A DNA stretch of 20,296 bases from CAJBLF01 sp964495905 (lineage in GTDB: Bacteria > Patescibacteriota > Gracilibacteria > Absconditabacterales > Absconditicoccaceae): the NCBI GenBank assembly GCA_964495905.1, contig CAZBWN010000022.1, positions 1-20,296 of the forward strand, given 5' to 3'. A program made the position numbers and the translations under genes. The notes below the pieces were generated by a model, which saw only the letters and a program-made list of their open reading frames with translations, was not told the origin of the DNA and searched no databases. How positions within the stretch are numbered: the stretch's first letter is position 1; the number at the start of each line of letters is the position of its first letter. This document shows positions 1-8,047 of this stretch, piece by piece.

Positions 1-110
1 CCCCCCCCCCCCTCCCCCGAAAAGGGGCCCTTTCCCCTCTCCTGCAGAGAGGGGAATAAATATTGCTGCTCCCTCTCTGAAGGAGAGGGTTGGGGTGAGG
101 AAAAGGGAGA
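1..110. repeat. Intergenic palindromic repeat (REP-like) after a poly-C edge
   Basis: A C-rich run fills bases 1-19 and may be an assembly-edge artefact. It is followed by two hairpins: TTCCCCTCT (32-40) pairs with AGAGGGGAA (48-56), and CCCTCTC (71-77) pairs with GAGAGGG (83-89). The tail TTGGGGTGAGG (90-100) follows. Closely related hairpin-plus-tail units occur near 5089-5194, 6431-6497 and 13865-13898, so this is one copy of a dispersed extragenic palindrome family. No gene is seen here. Confidence 0.7.
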
Positions 111-140
111 CAAAAAAAAGTAAGACCCAGTCTGCGAAGC

Positions 141-173
141 AAAAAATATCTTTTTAAAAAAAGGTATTTTTTT
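141..173 (+). terminator. Probable rho-independent terminator of an upstream gene
   Basis: AAAAAATATC (141-150) pairs, with one G-U, with GGTATTTTTT (163-172) around an A/T loop, and a T-run follows. It probably ends transcription of a gene left of the window. The stem is AT-rich and weak, and it also reads as a terminator on the other strand. Confidence 0.45.
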
Positions 174-177
174 ATAG

Positions 178-207
178 TTGAAAAAAGAAGTCAAATATAC
201 ATATATA
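178..207 (+). promoter_or_regulatory. Weak candidate sigma-70 promoter for gatB
   Basis: TTGAAA at 178-183 and TATATA at 202-207 are separated by 18 bases and lie 40-70 bases upstream of the gatB start. The surroundings are very AT-rich, so chance matches are likely. Confidence 0.3.
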
Positions 208-246
208 ACACATAAAAACGTACTTCTTAATTCTTAATTATTCATC

Positions 247-1719
247 ATGTTACTCACCATCGGATTAGAAATCCACATAAAACTAAAATCAATCAACAAG
301 ATGTTCTGTCAGTGCAAAAACGAGCAGAATTTTGACAATCTTTTGCCAAACACAAATATCTGTCCCGTCTGTACAGCACAACCAGGAGCGCTTCCTACCT
401 TGAGTGAAGAGGTACTAGAAAAAGCATTGCTTCTCGGTAAAGCATTGAACTGCAAGATAAACGAAATCTCAACCTTTGATAGGAAATCATATTTTTATCC
501 TGACCAGCCAAGCGGATACCAAATCACGCAATTTTATCATCCGACCAATACCGAAGGTCACGTCTCGTTTTTCTTGGACAATTACACGACAGAAAAAACG
601 ATACACATCCACGATGCACATATGGAAAACGATACCGGGAAGATGATCCACGCCGAAGGACAAGCGATGCTTGACTTCAATCGCTCAGGGACACCACTCG
701 TAGAGATCGTAACTAACCCTGATTTCAGCACGACAGAAGAAGTCGTAGAATTTTTGAAAGAACTACAAAGATTGGTAAGATTCAATGATATCGCAGATGC
801 AGATCTAGAAAAAGGACAGATGAGAGTGGATGTGAATATTTCAGTCAGAAATTCAGAAGCAGATCCTCTCGGTACCAGAGCAGAGATAAAAAATATCAAC
901 TCATTTGGGATGATCAAAAGAGCGATAGAACAGGAACAAGCAAGACAAGAAAAGATATATGCAGCAGGAGAGACATTCTCCCAACAGACCAGAGGACGAG
1001 ATGATGCCAAAGGTGAATCCTACCTTATGAGATCCAAAGAAGACGCACTTGATTACAGATATTTCCCAGAACCTGATATGCCAGCATTAAAGATAGATGA
1101 AGCAAGAAGGAATCGATTGGATACACAAATAATAACTGTTCCTCACAATATTATCAAACAATTCAAAGAATATGGATTCAACAAGGAATATATCAACGCA
1201 CTTATTTCAGATAAAGCAGTATTGGATTATTTAAATTTTATTTTATCTTCCTTTATAAAAGGAGAAGCCTCAAAAACAGAAGGATTTAAAGAAGCTGATT
1301 TTGTTAAACTCACAGCAAAACGAATTTCATGACCTATCGCAGCATGGATAAAAGAAAACTTTACAACCATTGATACACTTAAGTTTTCTACTGGACAATT
1401 TACTGAATTTCTAACCAAAGCACAAGCCGGATCTCTCATGGAAAATCAACTCAAGATAGTCATGGACGAGATGCTGTCTACAGGAAGAAATCCAGAAGAA
1501 ATCATCAAAGAAAAATGATTTGACGCACCAGCAATGGATAGCAATGAAATAGAGCTTCTCGCAAAGGAAGTATTAACATCAAACCCAGCAATAGTAGAAC
1601 AATATAAAGCAGGAAAAACAACAACCATAGGATTTTTCATTGGACAATTAATGAAGAAAAGCTGAGGTAAGACCAACCCAAAAATAGCTCAAGAGGTATT
1701 TGAGAAGTTATTGGGGTAG
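247..1719 (+). CDS. gatB: Aspartyl/glutamyl-tRNA(Asn/Gln) amidotransferase subunit B
   Basis: GatB is the tRNA-binding kinase subunit of GatCAB, which converts Glu-tRNA(Gln) and/or Asp-tRNA(Asn) to the cognate amidated tRNA in the cytoplasm. The protein is 490 residues, a normal family length. It opens with GLEIHIKL, has the Cys-rich FCQCKN...CPVCTAQPGALP segment (about residues 18-50, zinc-binding in the family), the FDRKSYFYPDQPSGYQIT core (about 78-95), NRSGTPLVEIVT and DYRYFPEPDMP, followed by the C-terminal tail domain. Three in-frame TGAs (codons 362, 424, 473) read as Gly. The last restores SGGKTNP of the tail domain, where the family has glycine. CGA at 997-999 restores the Trp of TRGWD. 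Under the standard code the gene would stop at codon 361. gatA and gatC are not in the window. The ATG start matches the family N-terminus; no clear ribosome binding site is visible. Confidence 0.97.
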
Positions 1720-1728
1720 AATTACCCA

Positions 1729-1777
1729 CTATAACTCGCCACTTATCTATCATATTTCAGATAGTGAGAAGTTATAG
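1729..1777. other. Stem-loop downstream of gatB
   Basis: CTATAACT (1729-1736) pairs with AGTTATAG (1770-1777). An inner stem is formed by CAC/GTG and TATCT/AGATA. There is no T-tract, so it could be an RNA-stabilising hairpin or a repeat remnant rather than an intrinsic terminator. Confidence 0.4.
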
Positions 1778-1829
1778 GACATATTACTCACCCAGCACAA
1801 ATGTTTTATAGTCAAATGAAACACAAGGA

Positions 1830-2792
1830 ATGAGAACATTATTATTCAATTGAAAATTTGGATATTTAAAAGAAAGCATCCACGAAGGAATTGTTGTTTT
1901 TTGTCATTTTGAACCAGAAGATAATGAAAAAATAATTTTACAAGCAGTAAAAAAACTTCAATCAATTGTTAAAAAAGAATTAATTCTTGTACCATTTGCC
2001 CATCTTTATGAAAAGACCGCAAGCAAAGAAGAAGCAAAAATATTGTTTGAAATGCTAATCGATGAATGTAAAAAAAATGAAAAATGGAACATAATCACGA
2101 TTCCTTTCGGAGTAGAGAAAGAATTTTTTCTTTATGCTCCTGCAGATGATTCTGCAATTAAATTTTCAAAATTTACAAATAAAAGCAAGCAAAAAGAAAT
2201 TGTAAATTTATATGATTTATGTTACATAGATTATGATAAACACATGTCCGAAACTGGACATTACAAAGCTCAAGAAAAAATTCTAAGTTCAATCATCAAT
2301 TATATCAAAGAACCTATCTTAGATTTAGCTTGCGGAACCTGATTTTTAATCAATTTACTTTCAAAATCGTTTTCAAACATAATCGGAAATGATTTTTCTT
2401 CTTCGATGGCAAAAATAACCAGTACAAGAAGCAATCTGATTATAACTAACGAAAATGCGGAAATCTTAAAATCTCAGAAGCAAAAATTTAAGACAATCAT
2501 TTCCTGTAATTTATTTTTTTACTTACAAAATAGAGATAAAGCAATAAAAAAATGGGCAAAATTATTAGATAAAGATGGTAAAATTATTTTTATTGAAGAA
2601 TATCCTTTTATTAAGCCGAAAAGCGAAGAAATGGACAAACATACGGAAAAATTAATGTCATTAATTGATCCTATTTCTCCTGAAAGGATAACAGAAATAA
2701 TGGTTCAAAATGGCTTTCTTTTAGTTAAAGAGACAAAAACAATAATTGATGAAAAACATAATTTATATGGCTTAGTATTCTCTTTAAAATAA
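1830..2792 (+). CDS. Archaeal-ThrRS-type editing domain fused to a class I SAM methyltransferase
   Basis: This 320-residue protein appears only when TGA is read as Gly (codons 8 and 171). Residues 1 to about 112 resemble the N-terminal editing domain of archaeal threonyl-tRNA synthetase (tRNA-Thr_ED, DTD-like fold): an N-terminal MRTLLFNG strand, VPFAHL with His58, and PFGVEKEF with Lys97. The His-Lys spacing of 39 is close to the catalytic pair in archaeal ThrRS editing domains. Residues about 125-320 look like a class I methyltransferase: motif I LDLACGTG (about 164-171, last Gly from TGA), IIGNDFS after motif I, ISCNLFFYL, then DKDGKIIFIEEYP. No catalytic ThrRS domain follows. By inference it is a free-standing trans-editing or D-aminoacyl-tRNA deacylase-like protein coupled to a methyltransferase of unknown substrate. 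The methylase is well supported; the editing domain is judged from motifs. ATG at 1830 fits the domain start. Confidence 0.75.
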
Positions 2793-2831
2793 CGCTGGGT
2801 TTCGTAACACAATCGTCTAACACCTGCTACC

Positions 2832-2876
2832 GGACATCCCCGACCTAATAAATTTCATCGGAGAGTCGGGGCGTCC
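2832..2876. repeat. Palindromic stem-loop in intergenic gap
   Basis: CCCCGAC (2838-2844) pairs with GTCGGGG (2865-2871), and flanking GGAC (2832-2835) with GTCC (2873-2876), around a 20-base loop. It is GC-rich against AT-rich surroundings and has no T-tract. It may be another dispersed palindrome or a small structured RNA. The gap 2793-2930 holds no gene. Confidence 0.5.
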
Positions 2877-2930
2877 ACAGAGCAACAAACGTTCTACGCA
2901 ATTCAAAGATATTTTATATTAACATTTAAG

Positions 2931-3521
2931 ATGATCCAATACATTGTTATATTATGAGCTCTTGTAAGTCTATGATGATGTTTCATTTATCTTAAAGAAA
3001 CAATCAAAGGGAATACGAAACCCAACAGAGTTACTCGATTAATGCGAGCCATAGCTCCTATGATAGCAACTTGAGCTGCATTATCCGATGGAATTCATCG
3101 AGCTGCACTTCCAGTATTTATGTCCTGATTTGGACCATTTTTGATATTCCTCGCTTCTTTTGTTAATAAAAAAGCATACTGGAAACTTGAAAAGTTTGAT
3201 TATATTTGTGGTGTTTCTTCAGCATTAGCCTTACTATTATGGTGGATTACAAAAGAGCCTGTAATAGCAATAATTTTCGCAATTATAAGTGATGCATTTG
3301 CAGCTATTCCAACACTTATCAAATGATGGAAACATCCCGAGACGGAAACAGTTCAAGCATTTATAGGAGGATTATTTAGTGCTTCAACCGCGTTCTTTGC
3401 ACTAAAAGTATTTAGTTTTACAGAACTTGCTTTCCCTATTTATTTAGTTGTTATGAATATTCTATTAATTAGCTCAATTAGTATTGGGAAAATAAAGAAC
3501 AAACATAAATTATCAGAATAA
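2931..3521 (+). CDS. Conserved hypothetical polytopic membrane protein
   Basis: 196 residues, hidden from standard-code gene finders by in-frame TGAs, including an adjacent pair near codons 16-17. About six hydrophobic helices alternate with short loops. The segment NRVTWLMWAIAPMIATGAALSDG (both Trp from CGA, one Gly from TGA) matches a family I recall as conserved hypothetical membrane proteins carrying NRVTW..WA.AP; I cannot name it safely. Later segments FVNKKAYWKLEKFDY and PTLIKGWKHPETE are also typical of that family. The repeated hydrophobic halves recall small PQ-loop/SemiSWEET-like transporters, but this is only a suggestion. It lies 138 bp after the editing-domain/methyltransferase gene on the same strand. 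Function unknown. Confidence 0.85.
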
Positions 3522-3551
3522 AACGCCTTTAAACATATAAACATATAAATT

Positions 3552-4013
3552 ATGAAGTACAAACACTCTCAAATCGGTTACCTGATACTAGTTGTTACAC
3601 TAGCCATGCTAGTGCTTTTCGCATGGATGTATATTACAGCATCTGCCGAACCTGTCTCGGTCGATTCCGGTCCAAATCTTCTCGTTACTGCTACAATGGC
3701 ATTAATTGTGTTTATTCTTGCTTCCTTTGCGTCACTTCAGGTAAGTATTGATGGAAAATATTTAAGAATCAAATTTGGCTATGGTATTTTTCAGAAAAAA
3801 TTTTCGCTTAATGATATACTATCCGCTAAAACCGTAAAGAATCATTGGTGGTATGGATGGGGAATAAGAGGATGGCTATGGCCCAAGATGCGGATTTACA
3901 ACGTTTCGGGTTTTGATGCAGTTGAGATACAACTGAAAAATGGTAAAACGTATAGGATAGGCACAGATGAACCTAAAAAATTAGAAGAAGCAATTCTTCA
4001 TGCAATTAAATAA
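3552..4013 (+). CDS. Membrane protein with bacterial PH-like domain
   Basis: 153 residues. Two N-terminal transmembrane helices (about 9-30 and 43-63) are followed by a cytosolic domain of alternating strands: LQVSIDGKYLRIKFGYGIFQKKFSLNDILSAK, then YNVSGFDAVEIQLKNGKTYRIGTDEP and a final helix KLEEAILHAIK. This resembles bacterial PH-like domains found after two membrane helices. The CGG codon in KMWIYNVSG would be Arg in the standard code, but a Trp suits this position. There are no in-frame TGAs. The ATG start lies 30 bp after the previous gene, so co-transcription is plausible. Function unknown. Confidence 0.85.
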   Translation: MKYKHSQIGYLILVVTLAMLVLFAWMYITASAEPVSVDSGPNLLVTATMALIVFILASFASLQVSIDGKYLRIKFGYGIFQKKFSLNDILSAKTVKNHWWYGWGIRGWLWPKMRIYNVSGFDAVEIQLKNGKTYRIGTDEPKKLEEAILHAIK

Positions 4014-4055
4014 TGAAGAGGGATATAATCAAATTGATTTATTTATCAAAAACAA

Positions 4056-4526
4056 ATGAAATCTGCAAACATCAAAATACAGAATTTATGCGATTATCCT
4101 GAACATATTCAAACTGTCGCAAAACGATATAGAAAAGTTTTTTTCAAAGATTCAGTCGATAATATGTACAATACAATATATTGTATCCAACATGCTTGTC
4201 AAAAAAATAAAATTCCACAAACACTAATTGTATTTTATGACGAAATTCCCGTGGGTACAGCAGCAATATGGAATTGCGACATTGCATACAGACAAGATCT
4301 TTCACCACGACTTGCGAATGTTTTTGTTTTACCGGAATATCGTCATTTAGGCATTGGAACTATGTTACAAAAGGAGGTGTTCAAAAGGGCTAAAAAACTT
4401 GGATATAAAAAGATATACTTATATTCTAAGTTAGAATGATATTATGAAAAAACATGATGGAAATTTAAAGAAATGATTCCAGTAAACAAAAAGGAATTTG
4501 AAAGAATATATGAACACAATTTATAA
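4056..4526 (+). CDS. GNAT-family N-acetyltransferase
   Basis: 156 residues once two TGAs near the C-terminus are read as Gly (EGYYEKTGWKF). The GNAT fold is indicated by IPVGTAAIWNCD (strands before motif A), PWLANVFVLPEYRHLGIGTMLQKEVFKRAKKLG (motif A with the acetyl-CoA pyrophosphate loop R-x-x-G-I-G) and KKIYLYSK followed by YYEKTGW (motif B). The Trp of PWLANVFV comes from CGA, while the CGT of PEYRHLGIG stays Arg, so both codon readings can be checked within a few residues. The acceptor substrate cannot be told from sequence. The standard code would cut the protein at residue 127 and remove motif B. Confidence 0.92.
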
Positions 4527-4552
4527 TTTATTTTTTGCACAATCAACAATCC

Positions 4553-5068
4553 ATGTACCTCATCCCCAAACAAAACTATTTCTCTCCCAAAGCTGAAATC
4601 AGACCAGCTACCATCCACGGCAAAGGCATTTTCGCAAAAGAACCTATCAAAGCAGGAGAGACCGTAATAATACGATGATGAGACGGGTATACAGACAAAG
4701 CCTGAGCAGAACAAGCGCAGAAAGAATGAAAGCTGGTAATGCAACGAGATGACGATCTATTCAGCATCGAAGATAGAGGTGATGATGACGGTTACTTTGT
4801 AAATCATTCATGCGATGGAAACTTACGGATGACAGAAGCCTTTACGCTTGCAGCAAGAAGAGATATCAACAAAGACGAAGAGATCACCGCAGATTACGCG
4901 CTATGGGAATGAGATGAAAATTATCTATCAAAATGGGAATGTAGATGCGGCAGTGAACATTGCAGAAAGAGAATCACCGGCAAAGACTATCAGCTCAAAG
5001 AAATTCAACAAAGATACTTAGGACACTTTAGTCCCTTGATAAACAAAAGAATCGCTAGCCAGAGATAA
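4553..5068 (+). CDS. SET-domain protein (putative protein-lysine methyltransferase)
   Basis: 171 residues, fragmented by several TGAs in the standard code. SET-domain landmarks in order: IHGKGIFAKEPIKAGE (N-SET), QWDDDLFSIED, FVNHSCDGN (the NHSCxPN motif, with Gly in place of Pro), NLWM (Trp from CGG), LAARRDINKDEEITADYALWEG (EExTxDY, catalytic Tyr), then a post-SET-like CRCGSEHCRKRITG cysteine cluster that could bind zinc with the NHSC cysteine, and YLGHFSPLINKRI. SET proteins use SAM to methylate lysine. In bacteria the targets are mostly unknown and may include ribosomal proteins. It starts 26 bp after the GNAT gene, probably in the same transcript. No typical ribosome binding site precedes the ATG. 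Confidence 0.9.
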
Positions 5069-5088
5069 TACTTTATTTATTTATTTTT

Positions 5089-5194
5089 AACAAACCCCCT
5101 CATTCCCCCTTAACAGGGGGACTACATTGAATAAAAAAAATATTTAATTTTCCTTTGGCCCGCCCTGTTAAGGGAGGGTCGGGGTGGGTTTGTT
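5089..5194. repeat. Large imperfect inverted repeat, about 106 bp (MITE-like)
   Basis: The left arm (5089-5120) starts AACAAACCCC and contains CCCCCTTAACAGGGGG. The right arm (5163-5194) contains CCCTGTTAAGGGAGGG and ends GGGGTGGGTTTGTT. The arms are near reverse complements around an A/T spacer. Its outer ends resemble the tail of the element at 6431-6497. This is the terminal-repeat shape expected of a non-autonomous element or a double REP unit. Confidence 0.7.
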
Positions 5195-5203
5195 TATCTT
5201 AAT

Positions 5204-5226
5204 CAAAAGTATGTCTCCGAAGGAAA
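5204..5226 (+). repeat. 23-bp exact dispersed repeat (copy 1)
   Basis: The sequence CAAAAGTATGTCTCCGAAGG plus AAA is identical to 16172-16194, about 11 kb away. At both places it lies close to a G/C-rich palindrome. Copy 2 forms the right half of a perfect hairpin; copy 1 has only the half. Confidence 0.75.
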
Positions 5227-5245
5227 AAAATATTAATAAAAAAAA

Positions 5246-5269
5246 TCCCCAATTACGGGGACTTTTTTT
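5246..5269. terminator. Bidirectional terminator between convergent genes
   Basis: TCCCC (5246-5250) pairs with GGGGA (5257-5261) around AATTAC. A-runs lie before it and seven T after it, so it works on both strands. It sits between the SET gene (plus) and the CcdA-like gene (minus). Confidence 0.8.
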
Positions 5270-5283
5270 ATAATAATTATAAA

Positions 5284-6378
5284 CTATATCGTAGTCAACA
5301 CATAAATACCCAATCCCAACATCAATACTCCCACAATCAAATGTATCAACTTAGTCTTTTCATGTTTGATCTTAGCAAGCTTATCCACACTTGCATATCA
5401 GAAGCTGACCATGATCGCTATGACAAGCATAGGCAATACGAAGATAAGATTATAGACTATGAGATAGATATATCATCGCAGATTAAGATCTTTGCTTTGA
5501 GCGCTCATAAATCATAAGATCGTGAAGTACGGACCAGATGAACATGGAAGAAGAAATAAACTCACCAAAATTCAGATGAAAAATGCTCATAGAGGAGATG
5601 ATACTTTATAAATCAAATCCTGCATTTTAGGTCTCCGACTAAAGGGAACTTCCATCACGAACCGTTTTCCATATCGGAAATAATCTTTGAGGTTAGCAAG
5701 TCAGACAAGAACTCATAATATTCAGACAACTAATTTAAGGACGAAGGTATTGCTAGAAGATGCAAGCGCTGAAAACAATCAGACACCCATTGCAAGATAC
5801 GTCAGGAATACTGCCAAAGAGAACATCACTCATGCAAGCAAAGTCTTTCTCCTGCTTTGACGCCTGCTCAGGATAGAAGATAACAATAAGAGCATCACTG
5901 CAAACGCACAAGGGTTGATACTATCAGAAATCGCAGCAGGGAGCATGATAGCAAAAAACGATAATCTCTGTTTCAAACTTTTTTCCACCGGTTGCACTCC
6001 TCCGCTCAACGCAGTATCTTTACAAGCTGCAGTAGCGATTTGCGCTAATTTTCCAGAAAAATAATCTATGATATTAGTATCACCATTTACATAGCTACAA
6101 TCAACACCGCTATTGATGATCAAAAAAGGAACTCCGATTTTATCATAAGTCAGTTTATGTTTTTCAAGATATCCATCCAATTCAATCAGATTAGTTTTAT
6201 TGAAAAATACCTCTTTTTTTACAAGATCAAATTTTTTGGTAAGATCATTATCTTTAATATACTCCTCTACGTTAGCACAATGAGGACATCCATTTCCATA
6301 AAACAAAATATATTCCTGAGCAAAACTCACGCTTATCATAGCCACAAATGCAACAAATATTCCTATCACGTATTTCAT
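5284..6378 (-). CDS. Thioredoxin-like/CcdA (DsbD-type) membrane thiol-disulfide protein
   Basis: 364 residues on the minus strand, cut in the standard code at the TGA at 5830-5832 and at several later TGAs. An N-terminal signal or anchor helix (MKYVIGIFVAFVAMISVSFA) precedes a thioredoxin-like region with the redox motif GNGCPHC and the cis-Pro loop GVPFLII. A second half follows with about six membrane helices and the CcdA/DsbD landmarks DSINPCAFAVML, FLLPCSSGPYF and a YNLIFVLPML segment; the two Cys are the transmembrane redox pair. LKDYFWYGK (Trp from CGA) fits the family. It probably passes electrons across the membrane to extracytoplasmic thiols, with the thioredoxin domain as partner on the same chain. 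ATG at 6378 gives a clean signal peptide; an in-frame ATG two codons upstream is an alternative. Confidence 0.88.
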
Positions 6379-6430
6379 TATCATACACAATTTATAATTT
6401 AAAAATATGTTTTTCAAATCCCTCTTCTTT

Positions 6431-6497
6431 TCTCCCTTTATCAAGGGAGAATTTTTTGCTCCCTCCTTGATAAAGGAGGGTTGGGGTGGATTTGTTT
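6431..6497. repeat. Paired REP-like palindromes with GGGGTGGATTTGTTT tail
   Basis: Two perfect hairpins lie side by side: TCTCCCTT/AAGGGAGA (6431-6438/6443-6450) and CCCTCCTT/AAGGAGGG (6461-6468/6473-6480). They are also approximate inverted copies of each other. The tail TTGGGGTGGATTTGTTT matches the outer end of the 5089-5194 element. It lies just downstream of the lipoprotein stop codon. Confidence 0.75.
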
Positions 6498-6501
6498 GCG
6501 A

Positions 6502-7188
6502 TTAATTCTTATATCTTGTTGTTTCGATAGTCAACGTCCCCTCTTGATCAACACTTACAGCAAGAAGATAATCGATATTGGTATCTAATAATTCATGATT
6601 TACATAGACGATTCATTTGGTCAAACCACTGATATCCAATCCGGAGATATAATCTATAGTACCGCTATTTGCAAGTGATTGCGCTTGTGCAAATGTTTTG
6701 CTTACATACAAGTTAGCTTGTTCTGCTAATGTTTTTGCCTGTTGCATCGCGATAGCATAATCTCATGTGTAGACAAGGAGTGTAGAGCTATATCCACTAG
6801 CATCAACAATAGTCTGTTTGGATCTTGTGATATCAAGCTCCATTCCTTTAGGTTCAGTCATTCCAAGCTTCAATGCCCAAAGCGGTAATGTATAAGAAGC
6901 AAGCGATTGTGCATCAAACACTTTTTGTATTTCACCAAATTGCGTTTCGATATTTTTCTGAGTGGTATCAGTCAAATCCACATATTTTTGTTGAAGCTGA
7001 TTGAGTAATTTTTGTGCAATTTCCATATTGATTGTTCCTGAGTTCATTTGTTGAGAAACTTGAGCAATAGTGGTTTCTAAGGTAACTAAATCAGTGATAG
7101 CATTAACATCTATAGCTTTTGGAGTGCTCTTTGCACATCAAACAAATACAAGAGAAGACAAAACAACAAGAAGCAGATATTTTTTCAT
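6502..7188 (-). CDS. Hypothetical lipoprotein, helical
   Basis: 228 residues. A lipoprotein signal peptide is clear: MKKYLLLVVLSSLVFVGC, with the lipobox ending V-G-Cys18. The Gly before the Cys is a TGA codon, so the standard code destroys the signal. The mature part is rich in Gln, Thr, Leu and Ile and probably helical (about residues 27-90, including QKLLNQLQQKYVDLTDTTQK). A strand-rich C-terminal part (DYISGLDISGLTKGIVYVNH...YLLAVSVDQEGTLTIETT) follows. I do not recognise a family. It lies between two minus-strand membrane-protein genes and may belong to one envelope-related unit. The mature protein would be anchored on the outer face of the cell membrane. Confidence 0.85.
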
Positions 7189-7224
7189 AGCAACAAATAA
7201 AGAGATAAATATTTTTTTGTTTCT

Positions 7225-7250
7225 AAATTTTAAATTTTAAATTTTAAATT
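7225..7250. repeat. Short AT tandem repeat (AAATTTT x3.7)
   Basis: Three perfect copies of AAATTTT followed by AAATT lie upstream of the lipoprotein gene (minus strand). Similar low-complexity words (AATTCTTAATTCTT) occur before gatB and near 7285. Slippage-prone filler is the simplest reading. Confidence 0.8.
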
Positions 7251-7263
7251 ATTTATATTTCTA

Positions 7264-7281
7264 TCCCGCAGAACTGCGGGA
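7264..7281. terminator. Perfect hairpin downstream of membrane-protein gene
   Basis: TCCCGCAG (7264-7271) is perfectly inverted in CTGCGGGA (7274-7281). It follows the stop of the minus-strand gene at 7290. There is no strong T-run, so termination is uncertain. A related TCCCGC/GCGGGA palindrome lies inside proS at 15431-15445. Confidence 0.45.
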
Positions 7282-7289
7282 CTGAATTC

Positions 7290-7907
7290 TTAATTCTTAA
7301 ACATATTTTCATTTTTTAATATCAATATCAGCAAAACAGAAGTTATCAAAAGATTAATGAACCCCGATCAGAAATTTCCATATGAGTTATATGAATAAAG
7401 CCCCATAGGCATCAAACTGATGATGAATGAAAACACAGAGACAACAAATCCAAGGATAGCCAAAGACATCAATCGTTTTTTGTATCTTATCAAACCGATT
7501 CAGATAAAGACAGAAAGAAGTGAAAATAAGATAGCCAACAAGACATAGATCAATACACGAACACCGATACCAAAACCTAGACTGAACATAAATCCAAGGT
7601 TACTTATATCTCTGAAAAGAAAAAACAGGATCCCTGCAACTCAAGTGATGAGGGATAACCATCCCACGATAGTAAAAATAATATTGAGATGGGGTTGTAC
7701 CTTATGATTAGCTTCATTCACGACATGAGCACCGAGAATATCTTTAACGATTTTTAGATTAAGGAATTTATGAGCAAATCAATGATTCATGATCTTTTCC
7801 ATAGTGTAATCTATTTTTTTTTCTACTCTATCCAAAGTCTCCTCTTCACTGAAACGTTTTTTTTGATGGGTCTGATGTTCTTGATGAGGTTGGTGAGTTT
7901 TTTCCAT
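7290..7907 (-). CDS. Hypothetical membrane protein, four predicted helices
   Basis: 205 residues on the minus strand, reading through several TGAs as Gly (for example HGFAHK, ITGVAG, FIGIGL). The N-terminus is hydrophilic and rich in His and Gln (QPHQEHQTHQKKRFSEEE), then an amphipathic region (about 22-75) carries charged helices. Four hydrophobic segments follow (about residues 78-98, 105-130, 137-160 and 175-200), ending in LLILILKNENMFKN. I do not recognise a family. The lipoprotein gene lies about 100 bp downstream. The His-rich cytosolic head could bind metal, but nothing proves it. Confidence 0.8.
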
Positions 7908-8000
7908 AAAGAAAATATATTGAAAAAAATAAAATAGTACTATTAGCAATCAGCTTATATGAAATTTATGACAGATTTCAATACCATACTCCGTCATTTC

Positions 8001-8028
8001 AAAAAAAAATCCCCCGGAACACCGGAGG
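8001..8028 (-). terminator. Rho-independent terminator of thyA
   Basis: Read on the minus strand, CCTCCGG pairs with CCGGGGG (one U-G) around TGTT and runs straight into a U-tract (the A-run at 8001-8009). The stem is good only on the minus strand, and it lies 20 bp after the thyA stop. Confidence 0.88.
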
Positions 8029-8047
8029 ATATATTTAGTAAGAAAGT

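Noticed and set aside
247..1719. gatB, ileS, proS, typA and others as frameshifted or nonsense pseudogenes
   Set aside because: Every interruption is TGA, never TAA or TAG, and sits where Gly is expected. The frames otherwise show normal conservation.
2810..2905. Integron attC-like site (GTCTAAC ... AACGTTC with a long palindrome between)
   Set aside because: The right-hand core does not match GTTRRRY, there is no integrase, and no cassette array. It is more likely a chance match in a repeat.
7225..7250. CRISPR-like tandem array
   Set aside because: It is a 7-base A/T microsatellite without spacers, and no cas gene is present. No CRISPR array was found anywhere in the window.
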